From the NCBI GenBank assembly GCA_963965975.1, contig OZ014416.1:3038001-3102000 (forward strand): 64,000 nucleotides of DNA, written 5' to 3'. The DNA comes from Xestospongia bergquistia. Lineage: Eukaryota > Porifera > Demospongiae > Haplosclerida > Petrosiidae. Both the position numbers and the translations under genes were made by a program. This document shows positions 33,701-46,160 of the stretch, piece after piece (position 1 is the stretch's first letter; each line of letters begins with the position of its first letter). The notes beneath the pieces were generated by a model. The model ran no database searches, was not told where the DNA came from, and was given only the letters and a program-made list of their open reading frames with translations.

Positions 33701-36700
33701 AAATGTTAATTATTTCACAAAAATTGTCACCCTTAAAAAACTCTTACTCAAGAGTAATACTGATCAATACCATTACATGTATTTGGTTTATCTAATGTTA
33801 CTAAGTATAACAACCTTTTGTAATGATCTTATATGTTATACTATGAAACATCTTTAATTTATAGGCTACTCGTGTAATGTGGACACCTCCATTAAGAGAG
33901 AGCTTTTCTATGCCTTTTCTGTTTTTGCAGTTTTTGGTATTGACCTGGATATTAAGGTATCATAAAACTTGTATAAATCCAGCATTCTAAGTTTAAAAAT
34001 AAATCTATAAATACCTTTATTATAATACTCTAATTTCTACAAATCTCTCTAACTCTGACAAACAAGCAAGCCTCCTATAACATATATAAGCTTAGGGGTA
34101 TGAATAAGTCATATTAGTGATTGCTTTCAAGTCAACTTCAGATCTGGAGCTACCAGCTGTGTTTGTTTGTATGATTTCTCCTTTAAAAACAGAGTTTACT
34201 GCTATGCAAACATCAGTACGTACAATCAATTTTTGAAGTGGTGACATCCTCTACTTTTATTTAATTAATTGTTCAAGTAATGAATAGTCTAATATGTCTA
34301 ACAGAGGAATTCTAATATGCTAAAGTTTTACAGAATATCAATATTAAGACTAGTTTAGCAAATACTTTCTGTGCTTGTGTAGTTTGGATCTACTTTGCTT
34401 GTCCATCCAAAGAATGCAAAAATGCCACAATTTACTCTTGTGGAACAAAGAAGCTTAGAAATCATATTTTCAAATCACAATTAAACCTGTGAAGCCACAT
34501 GCACCATTTGTCAGACCCCTGTACTCAGGTACGTCTGTCATAAGCTGGAAACAGTGCATGTGGCCATCAGTCTGGCATGCAAATTGTCTCATTCCCCAAC
34601 CCTTCTCTCCCCCTCCCCCCCCCCAGGAAAAGTGTGGGGGAGAGGCTGGAACAAGGCTAGCATACATAGGGTTAAATATTTGCTGCATTATCTGTAGAAA
34701 TTTATTTTTTTTGTTAGACAGAAGCATATTTCATTGATTCATTATATTATCTTTGGTGCTACAAGTCTGTTCTTTATGTTACCATGGCAGGTAAAATTTA
34801 TGTTTGTCAAATAATTCCAATTCATCTTTGCTTTTGATTTGTCACTCTCTCTGTGTTTTCATATTATGAATTTTATCCTGACCTTTATAAAATGTCCCTG
34901 TATCTTTTTACAGTTTGCTCAATTCACACTTTTAACTCAGGTAAAACTTAAATAACACTTTCTATATATATTTCAATTGAACTATTTACTTTGCAATGAC
35001 AATGTAAACATTAACTTTCTAGTTGTCAAGTTATATAATGTAGGTTTTTATATTTTCACTACCAAGCAGCTTATAGTGTTATGAAGTGAAAATATGACTC
35101 CAACCATTTATTTTCTACAGGTGGTAAGTCTTGCTGCTGTTTATAGCATTAACTTGATACCACCAAAGAAATTCTTGTTCTTAATAATAACATTGTTGGT
35201 AAGATGGCATTGTACTAGTTTCCAATATTAGATTAATCCTTGTAATCATAAACTGTTAACAGAGTTATCAGTTTTCTTTTTAGATTATGCTACTTATTAA
35301 TGTAGTATTGCAGTTTGGCAATGTCCTTCTGCTATCTTCTTACCTTGCATTCTGCTTACCTGTTTGTTTGGTAAGTACTAATATCAAATGTAACTGTTAA
35401 TGAAAAGCTTCTATTACTTACTGTATTAATAGGAGTACATGTTACCCCATTAATTGATGGTATTATTGCTATAACACTTATCCTATATAGAAATGCCTCC
35501 TCGATCAATATTACTCACATGTACATACCCATCATAGTTTAATATATACAATGAAGTAAGTGCTTATGTCTTTTACAGCAGCTAAATAAGAGACTGGAAT
35601 GCTTACTAATAATGTATAGCTCATGGTATCGTACTTACACACCCCTTGGCAATGACAAGTCCATTGTAATTTACTAGTATTTACTACATACTTGTAACAC
35701 AATTCAATATGAAATGCATGTAACACAACATATTTGTTACCTGATACACACACCATGCCAGGTAGTTCTATAATGATTTGGACCACATGCTGTATATGTA
35801 ATGGGTTGTCTTTGTTTTCATTACATGACCTTCAAGACCAAATGAAAATAAACCACATCCTTCAACTGCCAATGCATGTAACAACCAATGAATTTCATTA
35901 ACCCTAACTAGGAACACTATACAACAATGTACAATGCTTAAAGCTTCTCGCTAGAATGATTCTCTGCCTATATTTCCACTATACTATTCCTATAGTTTTC
36001 TACAGACACTGCTGGTTGTTATGTAATTTTTGTAGCTTTTGGCAGTGCTTTTGTAGCTTCAATGTGTGCAATATTAAATGTAAGCCACTCAATAGCCATT
36101 GTGTTCCATTTCCTTTTTGCCTTATATTGGCTCTTTGTTTTTGTGAGGATGCTACATTTTACTGAATTATCTTATCTTCTATAATAGGTAATGGTTGCTT
36201 GTCATAAAATATTTCAGCCTCTGAAATGGATTCCTTTGATATCAGTAAGGTGTTTATTTATTAACATATCAACATGCACGTATTTTTATACAGCTAAGTA
36301 AAATGTTGTTTGTATTGCTGGGAACAGTGATGTTAAAAGTGTTCAGTGGGCGTGTTCTAGGTGTTCAAGATGATGTATGTAATCTAATTAACTTACTGTA
36401 CAGTATTGTTATATATTAGCACTTGAATAATCAGATTTTATATGATTTTAGTATGCAGAATTAGAGTGTAGTTATTGGTGACTAGAAATTGTGTTCATTG
36501 ACAATATTTAACAAAGGATTTGTCCTTTTTACAGGCCCACATTGGATCTATTTTACTCTCCAAGTTTACCTCATACAAAGACTTCCATACACAATTGTAT
36601 ACTTGTGCAGACGAATTTAACTTTCTTTCATGGTCATATCCTGCTAAGCTTTCTTTAACATTACTTCTTCCACTTGCATTTGTTGTAACACTAAAAGTGC

Positions 36701-39700
36701 TATGGCAGGTAATGTATTGTTACTATGTGTTACTGTAAATTTATGTATATGTTATTTTGTATTATAGACAATCTTATATGTGATTTACACAGGTGAATCT
36801 TACCCAGTTAAGAAAGAAAGGTATGTCTAGTGGACACAAAACGTTTGCTTAAATAATGTTTTTGATACACAGCTTAGTTAATGTAGTTAGTACAGTGGTT
36901 TTATTCAGTAGAATGTTTAATAACTTTGTTTGCCCTGGCATGCAAAGCGTGCCTGGCAGACCTAAGATTGTTTTGGATTAGATATTGTAATATATACAGT
37001 TATGTCCACTAACTGTTTTGTAGTGTTGTTGCATTCACCTATCCATTAGAATTATCAACTTATATCACAACCAATGAATTTAAATTACTCTGTAACAACT
37101 TGGACAAGCTAAAGTGACTATAACACACTTTGTATATAGGACAATGGATACTGGTAGTATTCAATATTTGGTATTTTATTGTGACACCTGGATCACCAAA
37201 ACTACAATTTTTCATGATTATAATCTTACTTTGCTTTAGATCCAATTTGGAACATGATTCTAACAATGTGGAGGTATGTTTATATTAAATATAGCTGTTA
37301 TTATTATTATGTATATAAATATACATAATACTAATAGGTATTATGTATTTATAATATGTATATAAATTGAACAATACTATTTCGCATATATAATATGTAA
37401 AATAATATTGTTCAATGGTTTCTATCATGCAAACATTGTATACTTAAATTACCCATACATATTACCTTTTACAGCCTGGCATGCATAGCTTGTTGGGTAG
37501 TCCTATAATTGTTGTGGACCACATGGTGGTGTGTGTATGTGAGTGTTTCTATGTCTGTTTAGTATGTCTTAGCGTCTTACACTATTATTTGTGACATAAA
37601 TAACTATATATGTTGGTTTAATTAATGATCAGTTTTTTAAATGCAGAAATTGTGTGACTTATTGTTTTCTTACTCACTAATGGCTTTTATGTTATTAAGA
37701 CTGTATGCAGTCACATCTGCTATTATTACAATCTATTTTTATTATAGGGTAGTATTGTCTATCACATCTTGCAATGTCTCATGTTCACTATCATGTCTAT
37801 TTTGATAATGAGATTGAAACTGTTCCTTACTCCACAAATGTGTGTGCTGGCAGGAATGGTTACCAGCAAAAGGGTATGTAATTGTGCAAAATATTAGGTA
37901 ATTAATAGTAGTTACCCCTTTAAGGTCTTTAAATTGAACACTAAACAACGTTATTGGATAGCTGGTGGAATCATTGGTCTTGCATCTATTGCTGGATTTT
38001 GGAATTTGAATGAACAAATGGTCAGGATATTCATTTAACACTTCTCTCATATGCATTTTGAATTTATGATACTGCTTACCTTTTTGCATATCTTAGACCA
38101 TAATTGGAGAATATAATAATCCTGAAATGGAGCAGTTGGTAAGACTCACCATAATTGTGTTTGAAGTATGTACATGTTATCTGGTAGGTGTTGTGGGTTA
38201 ATTCCAGTACTCCAACAAGTAAGACATTTCTTACTATTGTTATTAATTGAATAATGAGTCATACAAATTATACCTTGTATCTTGTCTTAATCAGTTCTAT
38301 TACAATATAGATGCTGTTTTTGCTGGAGCAATGCCTCTTATGGCTACAATAAAGCTCAGTACTGGACGTCCTATAATTAACCACCCACATTATGAAGATG
38401 CTGGTATAAGGTATGTGTAAAGTGTAGATTACAATACAAGTGAGAAATATTGGTTGACAATTGTTGCCTGAAACACTTGTAAATTGGATTTTCGATATAG
38501 TAGTTTGGAGTGGCATGGTTTGGCTGTCATTGCTTACTGTTATTAAATCAATTTGAAGAAATTATTAAATGTATTATTTTAATACTTTTTTATCCTTGTT
38601 ATCACTTTGTCAAAAAGGTGAATAGCTTTTCATTTTTCCATTCTTTTTTCTGGCCAAGTGTTCTTTAATACTAAATATCTGGTTCTATAGCTTGAGTACT
38701 TTTAGGCAAGTTGACATGTAGTGCATATATCATTAGTGTTTGATAAGTGGCTAGACAAATGAAGAGAAACAAACAAGGTGTCAATGATAAGCATGGAGTA
38801 CATTAATGAGATCAAATGTTTTGTGTTGAACTTTGCACACCAACACCTTTTAACAATATGGACACACGTGTTAGTTGACATTTAATTTCACATTCACAGC
38901 TTGTATCTATATCTCAATACCAGGAAAAGTAAACAGTATTACTAACTTATACTCTAGAGGTCATAATCTTTCTTTAAATAATGTTCCTTTAAAGAATTAT
39001 ACAGTGTACATCAGGATGCTATTTAAGTTTATACATGATGGTTGTCTATTAAAAAGGTAAAGGTACATTCTGGATACCCAAAGAGATGCTATGTTTGTTC
39101 CATTCTTGTACTCCAAACATATTCCAAAAGTGGATATATAGGTTGAGATGTACACTGTCAAGATGTTATATATTCCTAGAATTATAACACTAAGATATAT
39201 TTATTCCTAGTATTGTAACACCGTCTAATTTATAGTCTACACAAAGCTGCTTGTTTTCCTGTTGACTTAAAAGGAATTCCATGTAGTGCATCCTTTATGA
39301 ACTAATTGAATTTAATTGGTGTGTGGTTTGTACATATATGGTTTGTTTATTTAATAATGAAAGACAATTTGGAACTAAAGCCATACTGATTTCATAATTA
39401 GGGAAAGGACATTCATGGTGTACACTATTTATAGTCAGAGAAACTCAGAGACTATTCACAGAAATTTGTTGAAGTTAAAAGCCGAATATGTTGTTGTAGA
39501 GGATGCTTGGTGTGATAAACACTATCGTCCAGGATGTGCATTTCACGATGCAAGTTATTTTCATGTTAATCAATTATAATATACAATATCTATTTTGAAC
39601 AGATTTATTTGTCCTATTTTCCAGAAGACAAATCAAATCCCTTATTTTGCAGCAGCCTTTCACAAAATGTTCCTCATCCTTTCACAAAGGTCTTTGACAA

Positions 39701-39728
39701 CAAAAGTTACCGAGTCTTCCGTCTATGA
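30709..39728 (+). CDS. DPY19L1: DPY19-like C-mannosyltransferase
   Basis: Twenty-five exons: 30709-30820, 31687-31704, 31913-31937, 32023-32110, 32162-32299, 32522-32627, 32741-32834, 33306-33363, 33865-33956, 34718-34790, 34914-34940, 35121-35198, 35284-35370, 36188-36244, 36294-36374, 36535-36708, 36768-36820, 37240-37273, 37748-37873, 37925-38020, 38097-38138, 38188-38218, 38311-38410, 39402-39564, 39603-39728; about 692 residues. DPY19 proteins are multi-pass ER enzymes that transfer mannose from dolichol-P-mannose to Trp of WxxW motifs, as in thrombospondin repeats. Marker blocks: [14 protein letters not shown] then [73 protein letters not shown], and [11 protein letters not shown]. Closest to L1/L4 by memory. 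An in-frame ATG at 30631 would add 26 residues. The boundary of the last intron (38 bp as given) is uncertain. Introns hold AT-rich DNA and a GC-rich patch near 34600. Confidence 0.92.
34493..34660. repeat. GC-rich patch with hairpin and poly-C tract
   Basis: Within a DPY19-like intron, GCCACATGCAC (about 34493) pairs with GTGCATGTGGC (about 34555). It is followed by a C-rich run around 34600-34625 and a GGGGGAGAGG block. Its composition contrasts strongly with the AT-rich intron. Short frames on both strands are composition artefacts. Possibly a degraded repeat. Confidence 0.5.
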
Positions 39729-39816
39729 ACACCTATTAATTTTGTGATTTTAACATATTACATTCATACAATCATGTTTTACTAGTTAATAAGAAGAATA
39801 CAGGATAATAAGTAGT

Positions 39817-42800
39817 TCATTTCATTATTGTTACTGGTATTTTAGTCATGTAATTTTGGCAAACTTTTCTTGAGATATGTTCGAAATCAGTTTCACTATT
39901 ATTAAGGGATGTGTTGTTAATGATGTTGTCTTCAGTACAGAAGTCGTATTCTTCATTTTCAAAATCATCATCATCTTTAAAATAGACAGGTGTATTTGAG
40001 TAATAATAATTACTGCTATCTGAATAATAGGCAGAGTCCCTGGTAACATTTGAACTGTCTGAAGTAATGTAACAATCTGATGGACAGTAATTTGACGTTG
40101 ATGGAAGAAATTTAATATGTGTATTTTCTTCTTGATGATTTTGAAAGGGACTGCTTGACAGTTCATTTGAATGATTAATTGGTGAAGTGTTTGTACGTGT
40201 ATTATTATTAAAAGGGGATTGGTTGGGTATGTAATCATTACAGGTGTCCTTAGTGTATAGAGTAGAATATCTCACATAACCATCGTGTGAAGAATGATCA
40301 CAAGGCTCATTTGTCTCATCAGTGCAAACTTCAAGTGCACTAGTTGATTGTACTATTGTCTTGTTTGAGTTTTTAATGTCACTGCTATCAAATGCTTGTA
40401 TTATAGATTTTGAATCAGAGGAATTGGGTGTATCATCCTCGTATTCAACTAGTTCAGTTTGTCTCCTGTTCATTTCAGCTACTGATAAAGTATCATCTCT
40501 TTTGATGCTGCTATAGTCTGATTCAGCTGTGACAGTTGTCAGTTCTAGTGAGTGTAGTATTGTCACCAATGAACTTGATGTACTGGTATTACTTAAAGCA
40601 TAAAAACTAAATGACTGTACTCCATTTGGTTCCTGTGTAGAAATATGAAGAAATGAAATTATCAAGAAGTGAAATTCAGGAAATCAAGATATAAATTATT
40701 AGTGCTTGTAAATTACAAGTAAACAGAAAGATTTTTAATTAAACTATTGTCCTTCTTTTCTGAGTAACACAGCATAGACATTCACTGAAACATTATTACC
40801 ATACAAACTATAATGAAAATGCTACAAAACCTGTTATTTTCAAAAGGCATAGAGTATAAAATTTTGTATCATTGGATGTCTGTACTCCGTTGCTTCCTTA
40901 CTGGTTTGTGTTGGGAGTTAACCTGATTTTCATCCTCCAGAAAAAACATATTTTTTTCTCTGTAAGTAGAAATAGATAACATTTATATCACATTAAACTA
41001 ATACCAATACATTGCTAACATGCAGTTCTTCTCATGAAGACATTCTAGAATTGATTATTTGTAAAGTATGATATATGCTCCCTTTCTTAACAGCATACAA
41101 GAGTTCTTAATAACATTAACAGTAAGGACAATATCCTCCAAACATCAGTCTTATCTAAAATTAAAATGACACTAGAAGATTTGGCAACAACAACACACCC
41201 AACAAACATCTAATTACATCAGACGTGACGTGACTTCCAGGAATGTTAACAACAAAAACTTACAAGGAAAGTCTTCTTTTCCATAATGTTAGACAAGATA
41301 TCAGCAAGGCTGCCAGACTTATTCCTCCAATAAACACAACCAGAATTACTATTACAATTGTCACAATTATCATAGTAATATTTCTGGAGGTGTCAGTAAC
41401 TAATATAAAATAATACAGATATTAATAACTTTACTTATACAAACAAAACATACAATACAATAAAAATATTCCATACATACCATTTGGAGTATTTGTCACC
41501 ATAGCTTGAGTCGAAGTAGTTATCACTTTAGATACAAAATAAATAAAGATGATTATGTTTTAAAATGGTACAAAATAATAATGTCTCATTTTATGTATAA
41601 AGCTATTGGTTGCTTATTATGTGGTGACAGGACATTAGGCAGCTGGCATGTCTTTATACATAACTAATGTAGTCCTATATGTATTACCTTTCAGAGTGTT
41701 TGGATAATATTTAATAAAATTAACATGCTAGTATGGTGTACCAATCAAAGTGAGCCAAAAGAAAGATCCTGTATTGTTAACATAACTAGTTTAACACTTA
41801 CTGTTTATTCTTTTTATCGTACTGGTAACTGACACTATAGCTGATGAAGTAAATGTAGTGTCTATTCCAGACATTAACGAAGTTTGTATAGAAGATGTAA
41901 TACTAATCTCAGGAGCTGGTGTTGACAATGTCATTGTGCCAGATGATAATTGCTGAACAGCTAGAGATAAAACATATACATTTTATTAATGTATTAGTAT
42001 TATGGCAGTAGCAAACAGGCCTGGGGTCAATTACATTGCAATATAATCTATTACTATTACTTCAAAATTTTCCTATTACTATTAATATTACTATTACTGG
42101 CTGAATTCATAGTAATATATTACTATTACTATTACTTGAAGTCTATTGGGTTAAGATTTTGTAATTTGTATTTAAGAACTTAAATCAAGCAGTAGTAACA
42201 TCACTAACATGTCCATTGCATTTATGGCAATTAGTTTTTGAAATACAGAGTCACTCAGGGATCACCTATCAGGTCGGAAAATCTTACCCGCTATACTGAA
42301 CAGCCGCTCTACAGGGGCCGATGATGTAATAGAGATGTAATATGAAATTACATATTACTTTCCCTTCTATTATTATTACTATTACTATTACACCACTATT
42401 TTCAAACATATATTACTATTACTATTACTATTACATGAACAAATATAATCATTATTATTACTATTACTATTACATATTACTACTACCCCAGGCCTGGTAG
42501 CAAAACAAAAACCAATTGATCACCTGTTTCACAATTAAAACAAAAACAAATGTCCTTAATTAATAGTAATTTACTACTTTACTTTTAAAGTCTTACATTC
42601 TAGTCTGCAAACATCAGTATCAGAGATGTTGTGCCATTCTCGATTATCAATGAAAACACAACCACTAAACTTACAATAAACTAAATCACTGATTGGTAGT
42701 CCGGCTCGAAAAAGTTTTTTGTTAGCATCAGATTTTACATTCTCTTCTTCATGAATGAGCAAACCTACTTTTGGTTCACTGAACTGTAAGAGATGAATGG

Positions 42801-43203
42801 CAAAATCACATTGTGACTGCTAATAAGGATATTGTAGTGAATAGTAAGACTATTTACTCAAATTAAATCAGATATGATAACGACTTCGTCGGTCTGCTAG
42901 TGTTAGACACATTCATTGTATAATCTTACCAAACTCCCATTTGTGTAGTAGCATGTGTAGTCAATTGTCAACGACTGAATGGTTGAATTGCTACGGAATG
43001 TGTAGTAATATACTGTTTCATCTCCACAATTTACATCAAAATCAACATCATTGATAACTACGATAAAACTTACATATAAGTTATAATCGTTCATCTGTCT
43101 TACTTTCTCCAGATATCGAGTGCAAATAACACGGTATTGACCACACTTTTCCTAATTGAAAAAACAACCAGACACAGACAGTAAGCACAGCTTCAAGTTT
43201 CAT
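39817..43203 (-). CDS. Receptor-like protein B, paralogue of receptor A
   Basis: Unrecognised family. Eight exons in transcription order: 43104-43203, 42930-43057, 42597-42783, 41802-41960, 41481-41525, 41264-41399, 40923-40959, 39817-40632; 535 residues. Signal peptide (MKLEAVLTVCVWLFFQL), Cys-containing ectodomain with the same landmarks as A (VNC, DYTCYY, VYCKFSGCVF, DVC), Ser/Thr stalk, one helix (IIVTIVIVILVVFIGGISL), a basic KRR stop-transfer, and a tail of about 285 residues rich in Ser, Asn, Asp and Tyr (DGYVRYSTLY, NDYIPNQ, NYYYSNTPVYF). Intron phases 1,0,1,1,1,2,0 equal those of A; exon 7 is 37 nt and intron 1 is 46 bp in both. Intron 3 carries a hAT element. It shares a 379-bp divergent spacer with DUSP12. 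Confidence 0.75.
42008..42504 (-). mobile_element. Non-autonomous hAT element with transposase C-terminal relic
   Basis: Element 42016-42496 (481 bp) has terminal inverted repeats CAGGCCTGGGGT at both ends and is flanked by a perfect 8-bp target-site duplication GTAGCAAA (42008-42015 and 42497-42504). Both features define hAT superfamily insertions. On the minus strand, 42336-42262 encodes SAPVERLFSIAGKIFRP followed by DR and a stop, the end of the hAT transposase dimerisation domain. The rest is dominated by ATTACT-type repeats, so it is a deletion derivative unable to move by itself. It lies in intron 3 of receptor B. Confidence 0.93.
42040..42485. repeat. (ATTACT)n-type microsatellite arrays inside the hAT element
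   Basis: Two blocks of ATTACT/ATT-rich repeats (about 42040-42135 and 42355-42485) on either side of the transposase relic. They probably grew from the subterminal sequence. Confidence 0.8.
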
Positions 43204-43582
43204 TTTGCAGACAAGAACGCGACAATTTGCCCCTTGCACAGTTTCGTCATTCAAAGTTCAAGGACGCACCCACCAGTGTTACGCCATACTGGAAGTTGAC
43301 AGTGTAAAGTGGTAAGTTTGATAGGGTTAATTGTTAATTCGTTTATGTTAAGGATGAAACCTGTAGTTAGTCTACCTGTATACAAGGCTTACCTTCCCTA
43401 GTGATATAGTTTGTCTGCTCATTTGCCTTCTGTTATGATGAAAGTAGTTTTTATGTTTACAATTCTCAAACTATAACAGTGACTACTTCATCCTGCTGTG
43501 TTAGTTCACCTACATATTGTGTACATGTGTGTGTGATATAATGTATATGTCCTTGTCATAGATTTTCATAAAAATCAGAAAG
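43204..43582. promoter_or_regulatory. Divergent promoter receptor B / DUSP12
   Basis: 379 bp between start codons. It contains a CACCC-type GCACCCACC box at about 43267, then AT-rich DNA. No extra exon was seen. Confidence 0.4.
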
Positions 43583-46100
43583 ATGGTGGAAGTTACACCA
43601 GGATTACTCATTGGTGGTATGGGAGATGTTTTGTATCTTCTGGGTAAGCACCCACCTCGTAGAGTGACTCACCTACTGTCTATTGTCAACAAGCCAATTG
43701 ATTGGTCAGAAATAAATACATCTCAAGGTTCCTTGATGGCAAAATTGGTTTCTGCTGCTGATATACCATCAACAGATCTTTTAAGTCATTTCCCCAGCTG
43801 TACAGACTTTATTATGGAAGGGTTGACAGATGGAACTGTACTCGTTCATTGGTGAGGTATTAGTAGAATAAACTAGCTCATATTAACCAATTAATACATT
43901 GTTACAATCCCTTGTCTTTACAGTTCCTGATACTGTCCATTCTATGACTAGTTATGCTCTATAGTTTGTGTATCTTTTTATCAATACCACATTTTATTAT
44001 TTCCATGTATTACTAAATTTACAATAAAGCAATAACTTAAGTAAAGTATCATTATAATGGACAATCCCATAGAGTGTTGACCAATCACATTCCTCTCTTT
44101 AGTATTCATGCATGTCTTCATTATCATATTTCTTTATATCTACATATAATAAAATAACATTTTAAATTGCTAATGTTATTAATCAACTCACATGTTTCTA
44201 ATTTTAGTGAGTATGGTATATCTAGAAGTTCAACTGTTGTCCTGGCTTATCTTATGAAAATTAAAAATTGGTCTTTAAATCCAGCTCTGGAATTTTTAAA
44301 GGAGAGAAAACCTGATGTAAGGTTAGTACCAGTTGTACTGAAAAACCAGAGTGAACATTAAAGTGATTGCTAAGAGTGATACTTTGCTGTACTTAAGTTT
44401 TTAGTTGTGATTTTAACTGTTATCAACTTTGCTGTTTTTAATATCAATTAATTGTTATTAATTAGCTTTGTTGTAATTCTATATTGTCATCAAAAATAAT
44501 CTTATTATTATATCAAGACCAAATGCAGGATTTATGCAACAACTCAAACTGTGGGGATTAATGAAGTACAAGTTAGATAATGGACACAAAGCTTATCGAG
44601 CTTATCAACTTCACCATCAAGCTTATCGTATGAAAGGTATTCAAATAACTAGCTAATATGATTATGTAGTATCTGAGCACAGATGCTGGTTATATAGAGA
44701 CTATGAACATGACTAGTGACCCCGCAGTCTGTCCTGTCGAATCATCTCTTTCTTTTAGCTGTAGAAAGTGCAGGTACAAATGTAATAAATAATATTGATT
44801 TGAATATTGATTTAATACTAGTGTTTTAATTTGTGTGCTCTTAGAGTTTGTATTTCATGTGGGTAATACACCTAATTGTAGTTTAAGCTGAATGCCTTCA
44901 AAAGATAAATCACAGTGTTGTTTTCAATGTTCTGTTAATAAGGCCTACATTATAAAGATTATTGATCAAAAGTAATGTTATTGTACCTTAGATATGTAGC
45001 ACTAACAATAGAATGCTGATAAAGTTATTAATAACATTTTTATGCATAGACGACTACTATTTAATGACAGCAGTATACTTCAACATGACCCAGGGACTGG
45101 CTTTTCTCAACAGCATGATCAATATTGGTGGGTACATATTATGGAGAGTCGTGTCAAAGAAGTTGAAAATATAGATCTTGTTGAAAGAGCTGGTGAACAA
45201 CAAACTACTAGTCAGGTGGTTATTGTGAAGTGGTAACTTAAAAGTCACCATTAACTGTGGAGATTTGCATTAAATTAGTTTAATAAAATACTCAAATTGG
45301 TTCTCTACAAAAACAAGCACTTGTTTAAACCACATTATTTGTTGTTTATAGGTACCCTCTGATGAAGAATCTATAATACTAGACAAGGTGAAGCAACTTC
45401 GCTGTGACATTGTAACAATGGCAAAAGGATCACATGATCCTCAAGTTACCTGTACTTCTGTTTTTGTTGAACCTGTTGAATGGATGGGTCCATTGTTATT
45501 AGGTCACAAAGATGGAAAGGTAAATTTGTTTCCACAAAATAAATTTTATTATTATACTAGATTGTATTATTGCTCATTGTGTTTTTATACAGTTGTTGTG
45601 TCCCAAATGTACTGCTAGGATTGGTTCATTTGATTGGGCAGGTCAGTTTAACTATTACTATTCACAATATATTCATTGATTATGTACAGTACATGTGTCA
45701 CCATTTTATGTGGCTACACAGGTGTAGGAGAATAATGTTCGTGAGATTATTATTATCATGTAACATCAGTTTCTATTCTATTAAAATGGCATAGATCTAA
45801 GAGGTGTTTAGAATTTTTTAGTTAACATTTCCTTTTCTGAAGCACTCAAAACAAGACCAATAGAATGCCTTTGTTAATGGTTATGGAATTATAGTGAACT
45901 GGAGAAAAGCAAGCATTTTTCACTGGTACATTTCAATGAATATCTAGGCCACCTTACATAGGCGGTTTTATCACATGCCTGCTACAATATAACCTTATTT
46001 TTATTCTTAAGGAAAACAGTGTTCTTGTGGTCAGTGGGTTACTCCAGCTTTTCAAATACACAAAAGTAAAGTAGACATAACTCATACTAAATTGAAATAA
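43583..46100 (+). CDS. DUSP12: Dual-specificity phosphatase 12
   Basis: Eight exons: 43583-43851, 44208-44321, 44518-44636, 44728-44773, 45050-45215, 45352-45519, 45593-45641, 46012-46100; 339 residues against about 340 in human. N-terminal phosphatase domain with active site VHCEYGISRSSTVVLAYLMK (CxxGxxR), and the general-acid Asp region at SAADIPSTDLLSHF. The C-terminal zinc-binding domain, special to DUSP12/YVH1, has CRKCRRLLFND, LLCPKC and CSCGQWVTPAFQIHKS. YVH1 orthologues act in late 60S ribosome maturation as well as dephosphorylation. The catalytic Cys codon is split by intron 1 (TG|T). The 46-nt exon 4 was found by phase; its acceptor is cccgcag. Confidence 0.94.
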
Positions 46101-46160
46101 AAATTTTAAATTATATTTTACCATTAAATTGAAAATGTATCAATATGCTCTTAGATAAAG

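Noticed and set aside
34470-34737. Two opposite open frames over the GC-rich patch
   Set aside because: Composition artefact in a DPY19-like intron; no start context, no family resemblance, contains a poly-C tract.
39846-40238. 130-residue minus-strand frame
   Set aside because: Shadow of the last exon of receptor B in another frame; the longer frame connects by phase to the upstream exons.
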